64,000 nt of DNA from Cylicocyclus nassatus. Its lineage: Eukaryota > Nematoda > Chromadorea > Rhabditida > Strongylidae. The notes below the pieces were generated by a model. The model did no database searches and had not been told where the DNA came from. It was given only the letters and a program-made list of their open reading frames with translations. Below are positions 43,981-54,713 of the stretch, piece after piece. The position numbers were made by a program, and so were the translations under genes. The DNA is taken from positions 62,231,823 through 62,295,822 of the forward strand of contig CATQJL010000112.1 of assembly GCA_958299035.1 (NCBI GenBank), in the 5' to 3' direction. Every line of letters begins with the position of its first letter. The first letter of the stretch is position 1.

Positions 43981-46022
43981 AAGCGAGTATAGTTGCGGTT
44001 AAACAAGAGGCACGAGAGCTCCTAGGCGGCAACGCCCCTTCATTAATGTCCGCTTCTCCGTTGTCCAATTAATCACCGGTCACCCCAACCATCCCAGCAT
44101 GCCCTCCGGAATTGTAGGGGTTTTCACGGGTTCAGATTCAGGAATATAAGAATTAGGAATATGGGAAGGCCCCGGAACGACAAACATACATTTTCATATC
44201 TTCTCTGCTGTTTCGACGAGGAACATGCAATGATTTTGCACCAAGTGAATAGAAAACAAAATGTGTTACTTCAGAAAAAACGCTTGGGGTCAGTCCGCAA
44301 ACAAATTCCGCTCCCCTGTGTTTCGCATTTCATGACTTCGATGGCCCCAATTTCCACTTCTCACTTAGCCGAAAAGAATTGATGTATCAGGTCGAGCGAC
44401 TAGAAGAGCACATCCTTCACGAAAAGAAGTTATACGGGGCTTCGAACCGGATGTTAAGATCATAACATATTGTAGTGGATGTGAATGAAGTAAGTTTAGT
44501 GCGTTTTCTTAAAAATATCCCAGCAAAACAGGAATTTTGTGTTTTCATAGCCTTCTTTGTGCTAAAACGAGGTTTTCGTGTAAATTACCATAGAATTTAG
44601 AACAATATATTTCGGACTTCAATTGGACGATTAGTGCCTTTGTTAAAGTGAGAGCAAGAATTTTTTTTAAAGCGAAGCAGAAAACAATTCAAAAAGTATA
44701 ACTAAGCTACTAGTAATAACGAATCTGTAAGTTTACATAGCTAACAATACATTAGCAAGAGTAGGAAAATTAATTCACTCCTAGATTCCTCCTCATTTTG
44801 AGTCCACCTTTGACTATTGTATTTGATATTCTCTGATAAAACATTGATAAATTGCAAGTATACATGTAATCTCTCCAAAGCGCATTACAATTTTTCAAGA
44901 CGTGAGGAAACAATACCAAAAATTTGTTGAAAGATCCATGATACCGACCTCTTGCAAGACTACTGTTGGAGCATCTATATTCACCGCACAAAAATCAAAA
45001 AAAAATTATTATAGTTATCAGCACCTAACCTTTCCAGACTGACTTCTGTACACATGCTCTGCGATTTCTATAAATAACTACCACGAGATGGCAAAAATGA
45101 ACGGTTGGTGTGAAGTTGAGGCGGAGCACGAGGAAAAACCGGAAGTGTGAATCCAGAGCTCATGATGAATGAGCTTCTTTTCCTGCAGGCGAAGATATTA
45201 CTCACCACTCTTTGTCTCGTGAGATCTTGACAGAAAAGCTTGAAACCCTTACGAGATTGAAGGTTCAATACATTTGTTCTCATCCTAAAATTTGAGTACT
45301 CGAGTTCTGCAGTAATGTTATTCAGTTATTCAGTTAGGTATAGGCGATTCATCGCACGCAAAAACAGGGCGCAACTGCGGACGCTGTCAGCGTCACTCGA
45401 GTTGAACACACTCTCATTCATCTAACCGTCTGATTTCTGTCCCAAACACGAACTGTCGAATCGAACGCAATGACGCCCAGTCTTCGACTATACCCTCTGG
45501 TTGTCGAAAGAACAAATGTTCAGTATAACTGGAATAAACGAGTACACAACTATTCAGAAATCGCTTTTTATCAACTGCCTTCCTGATTATTTGACTGATT
45601 GATTTTTCGGGTAATCTTTTGCTTAAGCGCGAATATTCGGCTTTAAATTGGGTTCCAAAGTCTTATTGTTCAAACGTGTAGCCGACAAAAGATTACTAGC
45701 CTAATGTGATCATTAGCCGTAAGTTCCCCTTGAAAGTTACTTAAAATAATTCTAAGGTAGGGATAAACAATCCGATTTATGCTCGTACAAAGTGAAGCCA
45801 GCATTTCTGGTTAGTAAGCTTTTGCGAAGTCTTTGTGACTGAACTTATTACCAGTGACCTAGCAGTCGCTGAATTGTGTGAAACATTCATTTAGCTTACA
45901 CTCAGAATCTTTTGCTGGTTCCACGCCTCTTTGGTTCGAGTAGGAGTGGAAAAGATTGTTGAGATTCTGGTAAGCGCCGCTTTTCTTATCTACGTGTAGC
46001 TCGTTACGACACCACAGTCAAA
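43981..46022. other. Intergenic with an old repeat
   Basis: A GCGATTCATCGCACGCA-type repeat lies at about 45345-45500. Frames at 44161-44382 and 45068-45283 are short and without context. Nothing else recognised. Confidence 0.35.
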
Positions 46023-46650
46023 GGCAGTGTCCGGAAAACTCGATTTCTAAAAAATCCACTTACCGGGGGTTATCCGCAACGCTGAATCCGAAAATCCACA
46101 TTAGAAAACGCGGAAACGGCGAGAACATACGTTTTCCAAAGCCGCACAATTTGAAATTCGAACGGTCCCCACCAAAGCAGAGACGCAGAGTCGCTGCGGG
46201 ACCCTACTTTTGGCTGTGGCAGCATGCGGGCGCCATCTATTCCTACCGGGCTGGCTGCGCGGGCGGTTCGCGTGCGGCAGCCGTGAGCAGCGTTGGGGCG
46301 CGCATTGGGTGGATATGGCATTGCCATGTACCGCTTTTCGTCGGCTCAAATGTGCAACCAAAGGTTTTGCGCCTATCACAGGATAACGAAGGCTGCTATG
46401 CGTAGTGCGACGTTAATGAAAACATTTCTACTTCAGTAGCCGCCTGATTTTGTAGTGCCTCTTCGACTAACTGGCAGTCGAGGATACCCTGCAACTTTTA
46501 ATGCGCCTATTCGTATTTGGAGCTTATTGCTTTTCTGCATATGAAAAAGAAAGAGGTTTCGAGTGCGTTCGGTGCTTCTTCCTGGATTAACGAATCGTTT
46601 TCCGTGGTCGATACATGTAAGCGTTAACATCAGTTGTGTGTCAGTGATCC

Positions 46651-46826
46651 ATGTATGATCGGCTCCCAGATTCGTGTGGAGGTGTATTGCAGACTTTGCC
46701 TGATAACACATGTAAACTTGCTAAACCTCCACGTCACAGCATTGCTTTTCGTAATCTCTCGCTAGCAAAACGCCACGCGGTGAGTTGGCAAGACTCCACC
46801 TCCACACGAATCTGGGAGCCGATGAT
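46651..46826. mobile_element. CGGCTCCCAGATTC inverted-repeat element, copy 1
   Basis: ATCGGCTCCCAGATTCGTGT at the left and ACACGAATCTGGGAGCCGAT at the right are exact inverses. About 175 bp with GTGGAGG boxes inside. Confidence 0.8.
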
Positions 46827-47621
46827 AAGAGTCTCTGCATCAAAACTCAAGTTGTCAAACTTTTAGGTCCAAAAACAAGCTAACATAATCAGTTATGCTG
46901 GTTATAAATAAAGAGGTCAAATATATAAAAAGCTTGCGTCGCCTACATTTCGACATCAACCTTTTGATCGAAATTCACTAAATTCTCGCATTAGCCACTC
47001 AGCAAACTTTGCTTCGAGTAGCTTGTTGGCTGAATCTCCTGTTCTTTTGGGCTTATATAGCTGTGTTCGCAACCAACCGAAATGAAAATGGCAAATGCTA
47101 ATCAATAAAAGTCATGACTCCTAGAAAACACACAACTCAGCCGACACTTTGGTGAGTTGACACTGCAACAAATGTCCTGCACCACACGAATTCTACGTTT
47201 GTGTGTTCTTCGCAGCAAGTATTCTCTAATGTATGCATCCGCTGATCGACTCATCAAAGTAATGTCAGGAGCGTTCGTAAAAACGCAAAGTATTATTTGA
47301 TGAACTGTCTACTTCAAGAATCTTATCTCTGCTTCACTGGTACCACTTATGAAACCGTAAAGTATATCAAGTTATCAGAGATTCGGAAACTACTGTAACT
47401 GACTATATTCCAGTGATTTGCAAAATCTTACGCATTCCTCGAATTTCAGCGAACAAGTGAGCATTAGATGTTCGATAGAATTTTTTACTGTAGAACATAA
47501 GCGAGCATCTTGGTACACAATCGTAATGGTCTGACCCGATTAGCGAAAGTGAGCTTACTCCCATTACTTTGGAAAGGTCTTTTGTGATCAAGAGACTCAA
47601 AGTCATTGAGTGAAATAAGTA

Positions 47622-47790
47622 TGATCTGCTCCCAGATTCATGTGGAGGCGGGTTGCGGACTTCCCTGATTTTAAGGAAAAGCTTAACGAGAGAGTATGAA
47701 ATAGAATGCTGTAACGTAGAGGTTCAACAAGTTTATTCTGAAAATCAGGGAGGTCCGCAACCCGCCTCCACCGAATCGGGAAGCCGATGA
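47622..47790. mobile_element. CGGCTCCCAGATTC inverted-repeat element, copy 2
   Basis: TGCTCCCAGATTCATGTGGA / GGCGGGTTGCGGAC at the left, and the inverse (GTCCGCAACCCGCC, GAATCGGGAAGCCGAT) at the right. Same family and size as the copy at 46651. Confidence 0.75.
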
Positions 47791-48619
47791 TAACTAGTCA
47801 ATAGCCTCTGAGCAACGAAGCAAGGAAATCCTCGAAAAATGATGTATAAGGATACCCTTGGACGAACATTATAGCAGACAAGCAATGACTTTATAGCATT
47901 GTCATTTTTAGCTGGCTTCGCATACGTAATGGAGTGCAAATCCTCCTCAGTACGTTTGAGTAGGAGTAATGTAAACTAACTCGCAACTATGGGGAGGATT
48001 GCGCGCCCCACGTATACGGCTGCCGCGCGCGAACCGCCCGCGCAGCCAGCCCGGTAGGAATAGATGGCGCCCAGCAGGCGTACTCTGCCGCTTAGCAGCA
48101 ATTTGGACAGCTCGGAGGACCCGCCCAAAGGCTGTTTCCCCACTTTCCGGTCGTTTTTCTTTAGGTCGAGCGTTATGACGTCGCACTTGCGCGATGTTGT
48201 GTCTGAGGGGGGTCACTCTCTCGTGGCACTGAAATCTCAAAACCCCATCTTGCCCGAACACTTCCTTTGAATGCAGTGTCCCGGCAAACTTTCGCTCTTC
48301 GATTTCTCACCTTTTCGGAGCCTTTTCGTCATGCTGAATCATATCTAGGCTTTTCAACACAGAGTTGGCTAATGAGCTTTCTTCGAAGCCCTTTATGGCG
48401 CGTTGGAATTACGCGTAAGTAAGCGCGATCCGGAACGAGGGGCGGGGTCTGGAAAACTTCTGAAATGGATCTTCCACACGCGGATTACTTGGGGTCTACT
48501 ATAGGGACGTTGTGAAATCCCGTTACCCATGATTTTCCCGAACGCAGCCTCAAAGTTGCTTTCATAGTGGGTCCTGCGAGGAACGCAAGTAAGGACTCAG
48601 ACACTCGTTGCGGCGGCGG

Positions 48620-48800
48620 GCGCGCCATAATAGGGCTACCGTGCGAGCGGCGCGCCCTATTTGAAGCTGCCGTGCGAGCGGCGCGCTTTAATTGAAACAG
48701 CAGTGCGAGCGGCGCGCCATAGTTGAAGCTGCAGTGCGAGCCGCGCGTCATCATTCGCAACCGGCGAGCGGCGCGCCCTATTACGGCCGCCGGCGCGCCT
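48620..48800. repeat. Left subterminal repeat array of the CACTA-like element
   Basis: At least five units of the form GCGAGCGGCGCGCC(A/C)TA spaced about 35-40 bp apart, with intervening ATTGAA / GTTGAAGCTGC text. Such arrays are transposase-binding sites in CACTA elements; that role here is inferred. Confidence 0.75.
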
Positions 48801-49321
48801 ATACGCGATTTCGCGGGAGACGCCATATTTGAATTCGCTCACCACCATTTGGCGCTGGAGCGCGAAAAAGAGAAAAATCCTTTGCTTCTCTTTTCTTCTT
48901 TTATGATACTTTTAATTTACTTGTTCGCTTTTGTGATTTTGTATCTTTGTCTCAGAATTACATTCTTCAATTTTGACTTTGCTTTCCATTATTTTCATTA
49001 TTGCTCACTATCAAGCCTTTTTTCAAACCTTTTTTATGGGTTTTTCTTGTCGATAGCATGTGAAGCCTTTCTTCCTTGCTGATGAGTTCCGGGAAAGGCT
49101 CGAATTTCTTTTCTGTTTTCCGTCCAAGGGCAGGAACGAAACGGAATTTGGTTTTTTCTAGATTTTTTTTGTCGTTTCTTGTGAATGCATACTTCGATTT
49201 TCTGTAGTATTATTTGTTTATTTATTTATTGTTATTTGTTTATTTTTTTGTTTATTTCTGTCTAAAACGTTCGCTCCCTTATTTCACTATTATTATGGAT
49301 TATCTATGATTTTATTTGCAG

Positions 49322-52031
49322 AAAAGATGTCATTGTCTTACCGCCGAATGTTTCCACGAAGAGAGGAAGGATTACGAACATATGGAGGCATTTTTTACCA
49401 TAAAGTGTTACCTTTTCTGTGCCACATCCCAACTTTAGAAGCTGTGCAAGAGCATATATATGGACGAAGTCAGGAGAGAAGACAAATTCGTCTTCATCTC
49501 GCTGAACTAGAAAGGAGAGAACAAGCTAGAATCGCGCCCAAACAGGAAGACCTTGAAGAGATGGAAGGTACCTTTATACCTTACAGTCGAAAAGTTCATT
49601 GGCAACATTCGAAACTCCGATAGATCGCGAAAGCATGATTGACTCGAATAATGGTGAAAGAGATAGAGACGACTTGCACAGCGATATTAATTCTATAGGA
49701 TTTGCTTCTAGCAGCTCCCAAACAACGTGTATGTCAAGCATTTATGTTTTGTCGTGTTGCAGCACTTGGCTTAGTTCATACTGAATCCTGTTCAGCGTTA
49801 GAAGACCGTACACTATTTTACGCAATGTATGTGCAACTATAGGGGCCTGCAGGATCGCGAGAGTCGGACGTGCGTACGGCCATTGCGCCGCGCACGTCGT
49901 CTGTCACTGGGTCGTACTCGATTTAGGCTGGATAGGTGAGATTTTTTTGTTTTTCTTCTCATTTCTCGCCTTCTTTTCTTTTCAGGCGGCGAACATATGT
50001 TGGTGCAGAGGAGTTTAAGATCTAGAAGATCTAGATTAAGGTGAGGTGCAGGATTATGCTCAATACGGGCCAATATTGTGGACTTTTCACCCCTGCTTTG
50101 AAGAATGTTGAGTTTTCTGTTCTGGCTGTCCGATTATGTTCGATTTTTCGTCCTGCCTGCCCGGTTACGAAACTCCGTTTTATTTGCAACGTCTGTTCTA
50201 CCTCATCTTGCATCATGCGCGTCATCACAATCATAATCATTGTCATCATCATCACCATCATCACAAGCAATATGCAAGATAAGGTAGAATAGACGGTAGA
50301 AATAGAACAGTTTGCTGTAACAGGGCAGCCAGGACAGAAAATCCAACATCTCAACCAGCAGGCATGGAAGGTCTGCAATATTGAGTCCGTATTGAGCATA
50401 ATCCTGCACCTCACCTTAATTCAGATCTTAAACTCCTCCGCACCAACATGTGCTCACCGTCTGAAAAGAAAAGAAGGCGTGAAATTTAAAGAAAAACAAA
50501 AAAATCTCACCTATCCAGCCTAAATCGAGTACGACCCAGTGACAGACGACGTGCGCGGCGCAATGGCCGTACGCACGTCCGACTCTCGCGATCCTGCAGG
50601 CCCCTATATTTAGATTATCTCACGAGCAGATTTCATGGATGGAGTTACTAATGACCGTGCTTTATGGAAAGCCTCCACCAATAACGGACCTTTTTTCTTT
50701 CATTTAATACGGCCGCATAACTATGAACATTGATTATAGTATGAAAAAAATGCAGCCGTCCTGAACAAACGTATAACCGAAGAATACGACCATCAAAAGT
50801 ACTTCTTCTGTACCGAATGCAGCTCATCGATGAACGAGAAGGAGTTTGCTTGCAGAAATAGGAGCTGCACAAACTTTGGGTTGGGATATAACATATGACT
50901 CTCGTCAAGTATGCGCAATCTTGTTCTTATAGAATAGCAGTAAAGAGAGCCAAGCGCTTGCAAAGAACGGAAGTACACGTCATCAATATCATTCCACAAC
51001 TAACAGATGTTCTTGTACGCGGTTTGGAAAAGATCATCACGATGCACCAAATGCTCCATAATGACAGAGTAATTCCCATTTAGCTTACCCTTACTTGTGT
51101 GAATGTTTGCTAGACAGGAGATTCAGGGAATTCCCAGAAGATCGTAGCGATATAAGACTATTCGAGGGCTATTACCATAGCATAGAAACTTCTGCCGAAT
51201 TTGCTCAACGACGTCTAAGAATCCTTCTGACAATATCTCCTTGGATGGATTCGTACCAAAACGAGTGTCCAAGTTCGCCTATTGATAAGCCCTTCATGAA
51301 CAGCTGCTTCAATAATCTATGATTAAGGAGAGAGATGTGGCCGCTTTACCTGCGAGTGGAAGGTTTACCCCCTCTAGAAGCCAACAAGTACTTCAATTCA
51401 ATAATTGCGGGAGCCATCTACAGCCGATTGAAGCCCTCCGAAAAGATGATTGAAGTCTTGTTTAGCAGGTGTGATATTGTACCGGAGAAGAATCCACAAA
51501 TCACTGTTGTTATTAGGTTGGATTTTGAGCTCAGAAGCATCCATAGCGCACCTCTAGAGATGGTAGTCGATGAAGTCACTTGGACAATTGAAGTACAATT
51601 TTACCGAGGCGTTTCTGACATGCCGGTATGCACTTGAACAAAACGAAAAATTTGTGCAACCCCGGCATTTCTAGGCTCAGCAGTTACTCTACGGGAGTTC
51701 CTAGATGGAACGCAGAGTACGGCTGCTCTAAATGCTACATCCAAGGGCTTCGGTGGGTAATCAAAGAGTATGGGTGCCTTCCGACAACGAAAATGCGCTC
51801 TTGCGAAGTGATGATTCGTATGCAACAGATGCAGAAGCCCGACAGTTTGGAATGAACAGTGAGAATCATGATACATACATTTCCAACGGCTGCAAACATA
51901 TTGTAGGGAAGACATTCATGATGGACATCATGCTCCCCTCCCATTTCCCTTGGAGATGCCCTTCACGTTTGCTCGGAAGGCATTACAAGAAACAGACTGC
52001 GAGGTACCATATTGTCATAACTCTAACATAA
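49322..52031 (+). pseudogene. Broken transposase, tnp2 (EnSpm/CACTA) type
   Basis: After an acceptor TTATTTGCAG (ending 49321), an ATG at 49327 opens exon 1 (to 49567), exon 2 (49624-49653) and exon 3 (from 49712), with two introns of about 57 bp, all in phase 1. Exon 3 is split at 49838 by an inverted-repeat element and resumes at 50609. Downstream, frame shifts and stops separate further coding blocks: 50758-50897 with a zinc-ribbon-like CTEC..CRNRSC; 50895-51083; 51095-51321; 51335-51637, starting MWPLYLRVEGLPP; and 51628-52031 with NAEYGCSKCYIQG. From memory, the last two resemble the tnp2 transposase motifs WP..L.I..LPP and GEYGC..C. Not functional as it stands. The assignment rests on motif resemblance, not on a search. 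Confidence 0.6.
49840..50606. mobile_element. 767-bp inverted-repeat element inside the transposase
   Basis: Ends TAGGGGCCTGCAGGATCGCG and its inverse, with TA duplicated on both sides (49838-49839, 50607-50608). The arms match almost perfectly for over 300 bp around a loop rich in CATCATCATC near 50230-50270. When the element and one TA are skipped, the transposase frame reads on for another 31 codons. Confidence 0.9.
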
Positions 52032-52129
52032 TTACACTAAAAGACACAATTACACTAAAAGACACATTACAGCACGAAAAAGAGCAAGAAAAACCATCCT
52101 AGAGAAGTAGCAGACTGCGAGCGGTATGC

Positions 52130-52300
52130 CATGTATTAGCGGCTCGCGTTCCATTTACTCGCGACACGCGTTCCATTTACTCGCCACGCGCGTTCCATTT
52201 ACTCGCCACGCGCGTCCCATCTACCCGCGGCGCGCGCACCATCTACCCGCGGCGTGCGCAGCATCTACTCGCGGCGCGCGCGCCATTTGACGGCCAGCGG
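52130..52300. repeat. Right subterminal repeat array of the CACTA-like element
   Basis: Seven or so units of the form (T)ACTCGCGNCGCGCG(T/C)(C)CAT at about 22-bp spacing. Inverted in sense relative to the left array, and of a shorter period. Confidence 0.75.
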
Positions 52301-52475
52301 CGGGCGACATGAGGGGCCGCACGCACAAAGCGCGCGCGCCGCCGCAGCGAGTGTCTGAGGATAGGCGAGCAAGTTGTTTATGACGATCTGTCACTGAAGA
52401 ATTCACTGCAGTTTTCTTCTATAAACTTGTTGCCCGCGTTCTAAGTAAAACAAATGAATACTTTCAGGTACGGTG

Positions 52476-53501
52476 ATGAGACTTCGCTCAGGTAAAGTGG
52501 TTGGAGATGTCGTTCATGCTGAGCTAACCAGTGAATCCTGCGATAAGCTAGGAGATTTTGTGCACTTCCCGTTCTTTGCACTTCCACTTGAATTGTGCGT
52601 TCGCATATTGAAATATGTGCGGGAGGTTCGTTCACTGAATGCTAATGAAATTTAGATCTTTGACACGCCGATGAAAAGAAATCAAGATTCTCATTGCAAT
52701 AAATCATAGGTGAAATTTTTCGCCTTGGTTTTTAGGACGGAGGGAAATTCCAAGAAACCCGCCTTGTTTGCCGGACAATGAATGACATCATTGAGAAGAA
52801 TCGAGCCATTATCGGACCAATGCTGTTGCAGAGATTATTTATTGGGCAAGTATTTCGTAAGCAAAGTACTTAGGGTTTGTTTCAATCCGAAGCAGGCAAA
52901 GAATTTTATGTGGGCGACGCGTCCGCCTCGCTGAAGGTTTTGTGAGCGAACGTTCGCTGAGCGGCGCGAGTCGTTGCGTGACGGACGCGCGTCTGTACGA
53001 TTTCGGCTTAAGGTTGAAACAAAGTGTAAAAGTCGGAAAATGAGCGAAGTGATTGATATTTACATCTTTTCAGCACCGTGCGTTTGACCAAGGTCCCAAA
53101 CGTTTTATGTTGTCAGAACCCAGGAAGGATTTACTCAATTGTTTGAATTCATATGCCCATTCTTGCATTCAGCAGGCGTTTTTCTACAAGGTGAGCTCGT
53201 AGTGTACTAAGAGCTGGGAATCTATATGGAAGTGTTCCCATTCTTCATTCTTGAAATTGTCTGATCGATTCTGGTCTCGCTCGATGCATCTACAATCAAA
53301 CATTTGATTAGAGAACTGCGACACAATCGTGTGCATTTCCGTGGAATGATCTTTTACGGTGTCGTTTTCGAGTGTGATGGAAACGTAATGGTTGAGTTGT
53401 TCGAGGCTTTAAGAATTGCTTGTCTGATCATGCTTGAGTGCCAGCTCCCTGGTAATATGGCAGGATTTCTTGCACATCACGAGTTTATCGCCACAGTTTG
53501 A
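52476..53501 (+). pseudogene. F-box paralogue with a lost splice acceptor
   Basis: Four exons match the gene at 17894: 52476-52625 (LPLELCVRILKYVRE), 52736-52849 (FQETRLVCRTMNDIIEKNRA), 53074-53190 (GPKRFMLSEP) and 53274-53501 (VSLDASTIKHLIRELRHNR, GMIFYGVVFE), ending TGA. Intron positions and phases are the same. The intron before exon 4 should end in AG; here the base pair is TG (CGATTCTG, 53266-53273), and no nearby AG restores the frame. The region matching the last two exons of the complete gene is absent and the protein stops at the end of exon 4. It may be a recent pseudogene, or a gene using a non-canonical acceptor. If active it would encode an F-box adaptor of about 203 residues. 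Confidence 0.6.
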
Positions 53502-53525
53502 TATTTGATATTTGATATTTGATAT
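53502..53525. repeat. TTGATAT microsatellite
   Basis: Four tandem copies of a TTTGATA unit directly after the F-box paralogue stop codon. Confidence 0.7.
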
Positions 53526-54713
53526 TTATTGCACATAAGTGCGCCATTTCAATCATAATGCATTAGGTGTAGATTATAAAAACAAAAAATCCAGTAGAAT
53601 AGAAAAAAAGACGTTCGAATAGAAATGGTATGAAGAAGAACGTCAAAACATCAAGAAAGATCGACATACCTTAACCGCAATACTATGGCATCACGTAGTT
53701 TGGGTCCAATTTGGATAAAAGTGTGATGAAGGCTTGTATTTGACTGCTCCATGATTATAATTATCAGAATAGAATAATGTGATCCATGGAGATGGACCCA
53801 TGCCCCCTTTGCCAGCAAAATGATTTTGATTAAAGCCAAGTGATGGTGGCTGTAATTTTTGACTTCACCAGACCAGTAAGCTAGGGTGAGCAATGATTCT
53901 AAGTGAATTGTAATAAGTTGTAGTGAATGGGTAATTCATAAATGAGCGGGAAGAATCAAACTTGTTGATTGTTATCTGTGAAGAAGGCAATCATGCCAAC
54001 TCATTTGCCAGCAGATGCTCTTGCATATTAAAATAAGCAAAGCAGGGCTTGGTTGGTGAAGTAATATTGATCAACCTTGCCCAAATGATTCCGGGGAGAG
54101 TCCAATGACTCCGAAAAAATATCAAATAGTTTCAGTTTTTGTAATTCGATTAAAAGCAAGTCAACAAGCTATATTGATTGAAAAGAGAAGCAAACATTAG
54201 ACCTAAACTAACGTGACGGGAATATTGGGTTACTAAGACATATGAAAGAAATTAATATAGAAAAAAAAGAAAAGAACAGAATTTGATGGTTGTTGATCGT
54301 CTAGATGTCGTTCTTTTCGCTTGAGCAAATCCAGCCTTTCTATCGGGACCATTTTATCGGGACCACCGATAGTTTCTGGTATTATGATGGTTTTTTATTA
54401 GCTTACAAGACGATGAGTGGCTCAAATGGTTTACAAAGGTGATTTTAGTTGTGTATAATCGTTATGAAAGAGAGCTATAGGCAAAAGCAGTGTTCGTTGA
54501 AGGCAGGCTGGTTATTCTATTCTGAACATTAGGCTGAACCTCACCTCAGGCTTCTTGATGTGCTGTGCTTAATGATGTGCTAAACCTTACAAAAATCAAG
54601 ATTGATTGTTTTTCGCTTAGAAATCAGGAATGATTGTTTTTTTTGTCGCATCTCTGCCGTGCTTTGAGACTTCGAAAAAGCGGGATCTAAGATCGCGCCC
54701 TTTTAGGGGAGAT
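53526..54713. other. Intergenic, AT-rich, no supportable gene
   Basis: No convincing frame or delimited repeat found. Confidence 0.45.

Larger units (their letters stand above)
46023..48268. mobile_element. 2.2-kb AAGGCAG-family composite element
   Basis: The left end AAGGCAGTGTCCGGAAAA pairs loosely with CGAACACTTCCTTT at the right. More convincing is the subterminal pair GGCGCCATCTATTCCTACCG (about 46228) against CGGTAGGAATAGATGGCGCC (about 48052). The interior carries two copies of another element (46651, 47622) and no gene. Confidence 0.6.
48596..52359 (+). mobile_element. Decayed DNA transposon with CTCAGACA ends, CACTA/EnSpm-like
   Basis: Ends CTCAGACACTCGTTGCGGCG and, inverted, CTCAGACACTCGCTGCGGCG. 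GA flanks both sides (48594-48595, 52360-52361), a 2-bp target duplication. Just inside each end is an array of GC-rich subterminal repeats: GCGAGCGGCGCGCC units at 48620-48800 and, inverted, ACTCGC..CGCGCG units at 52130-52300. The interior holds the broken transposase at 49322-52031. Short inverted ends, 2-3 bp duplications, subterminal arrays and a tnp2-like protein are features of CACTA transposons. Without the inverted-repeat insert at 49840-50606 it is about 3.0 kb. Confidence 0.72.
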
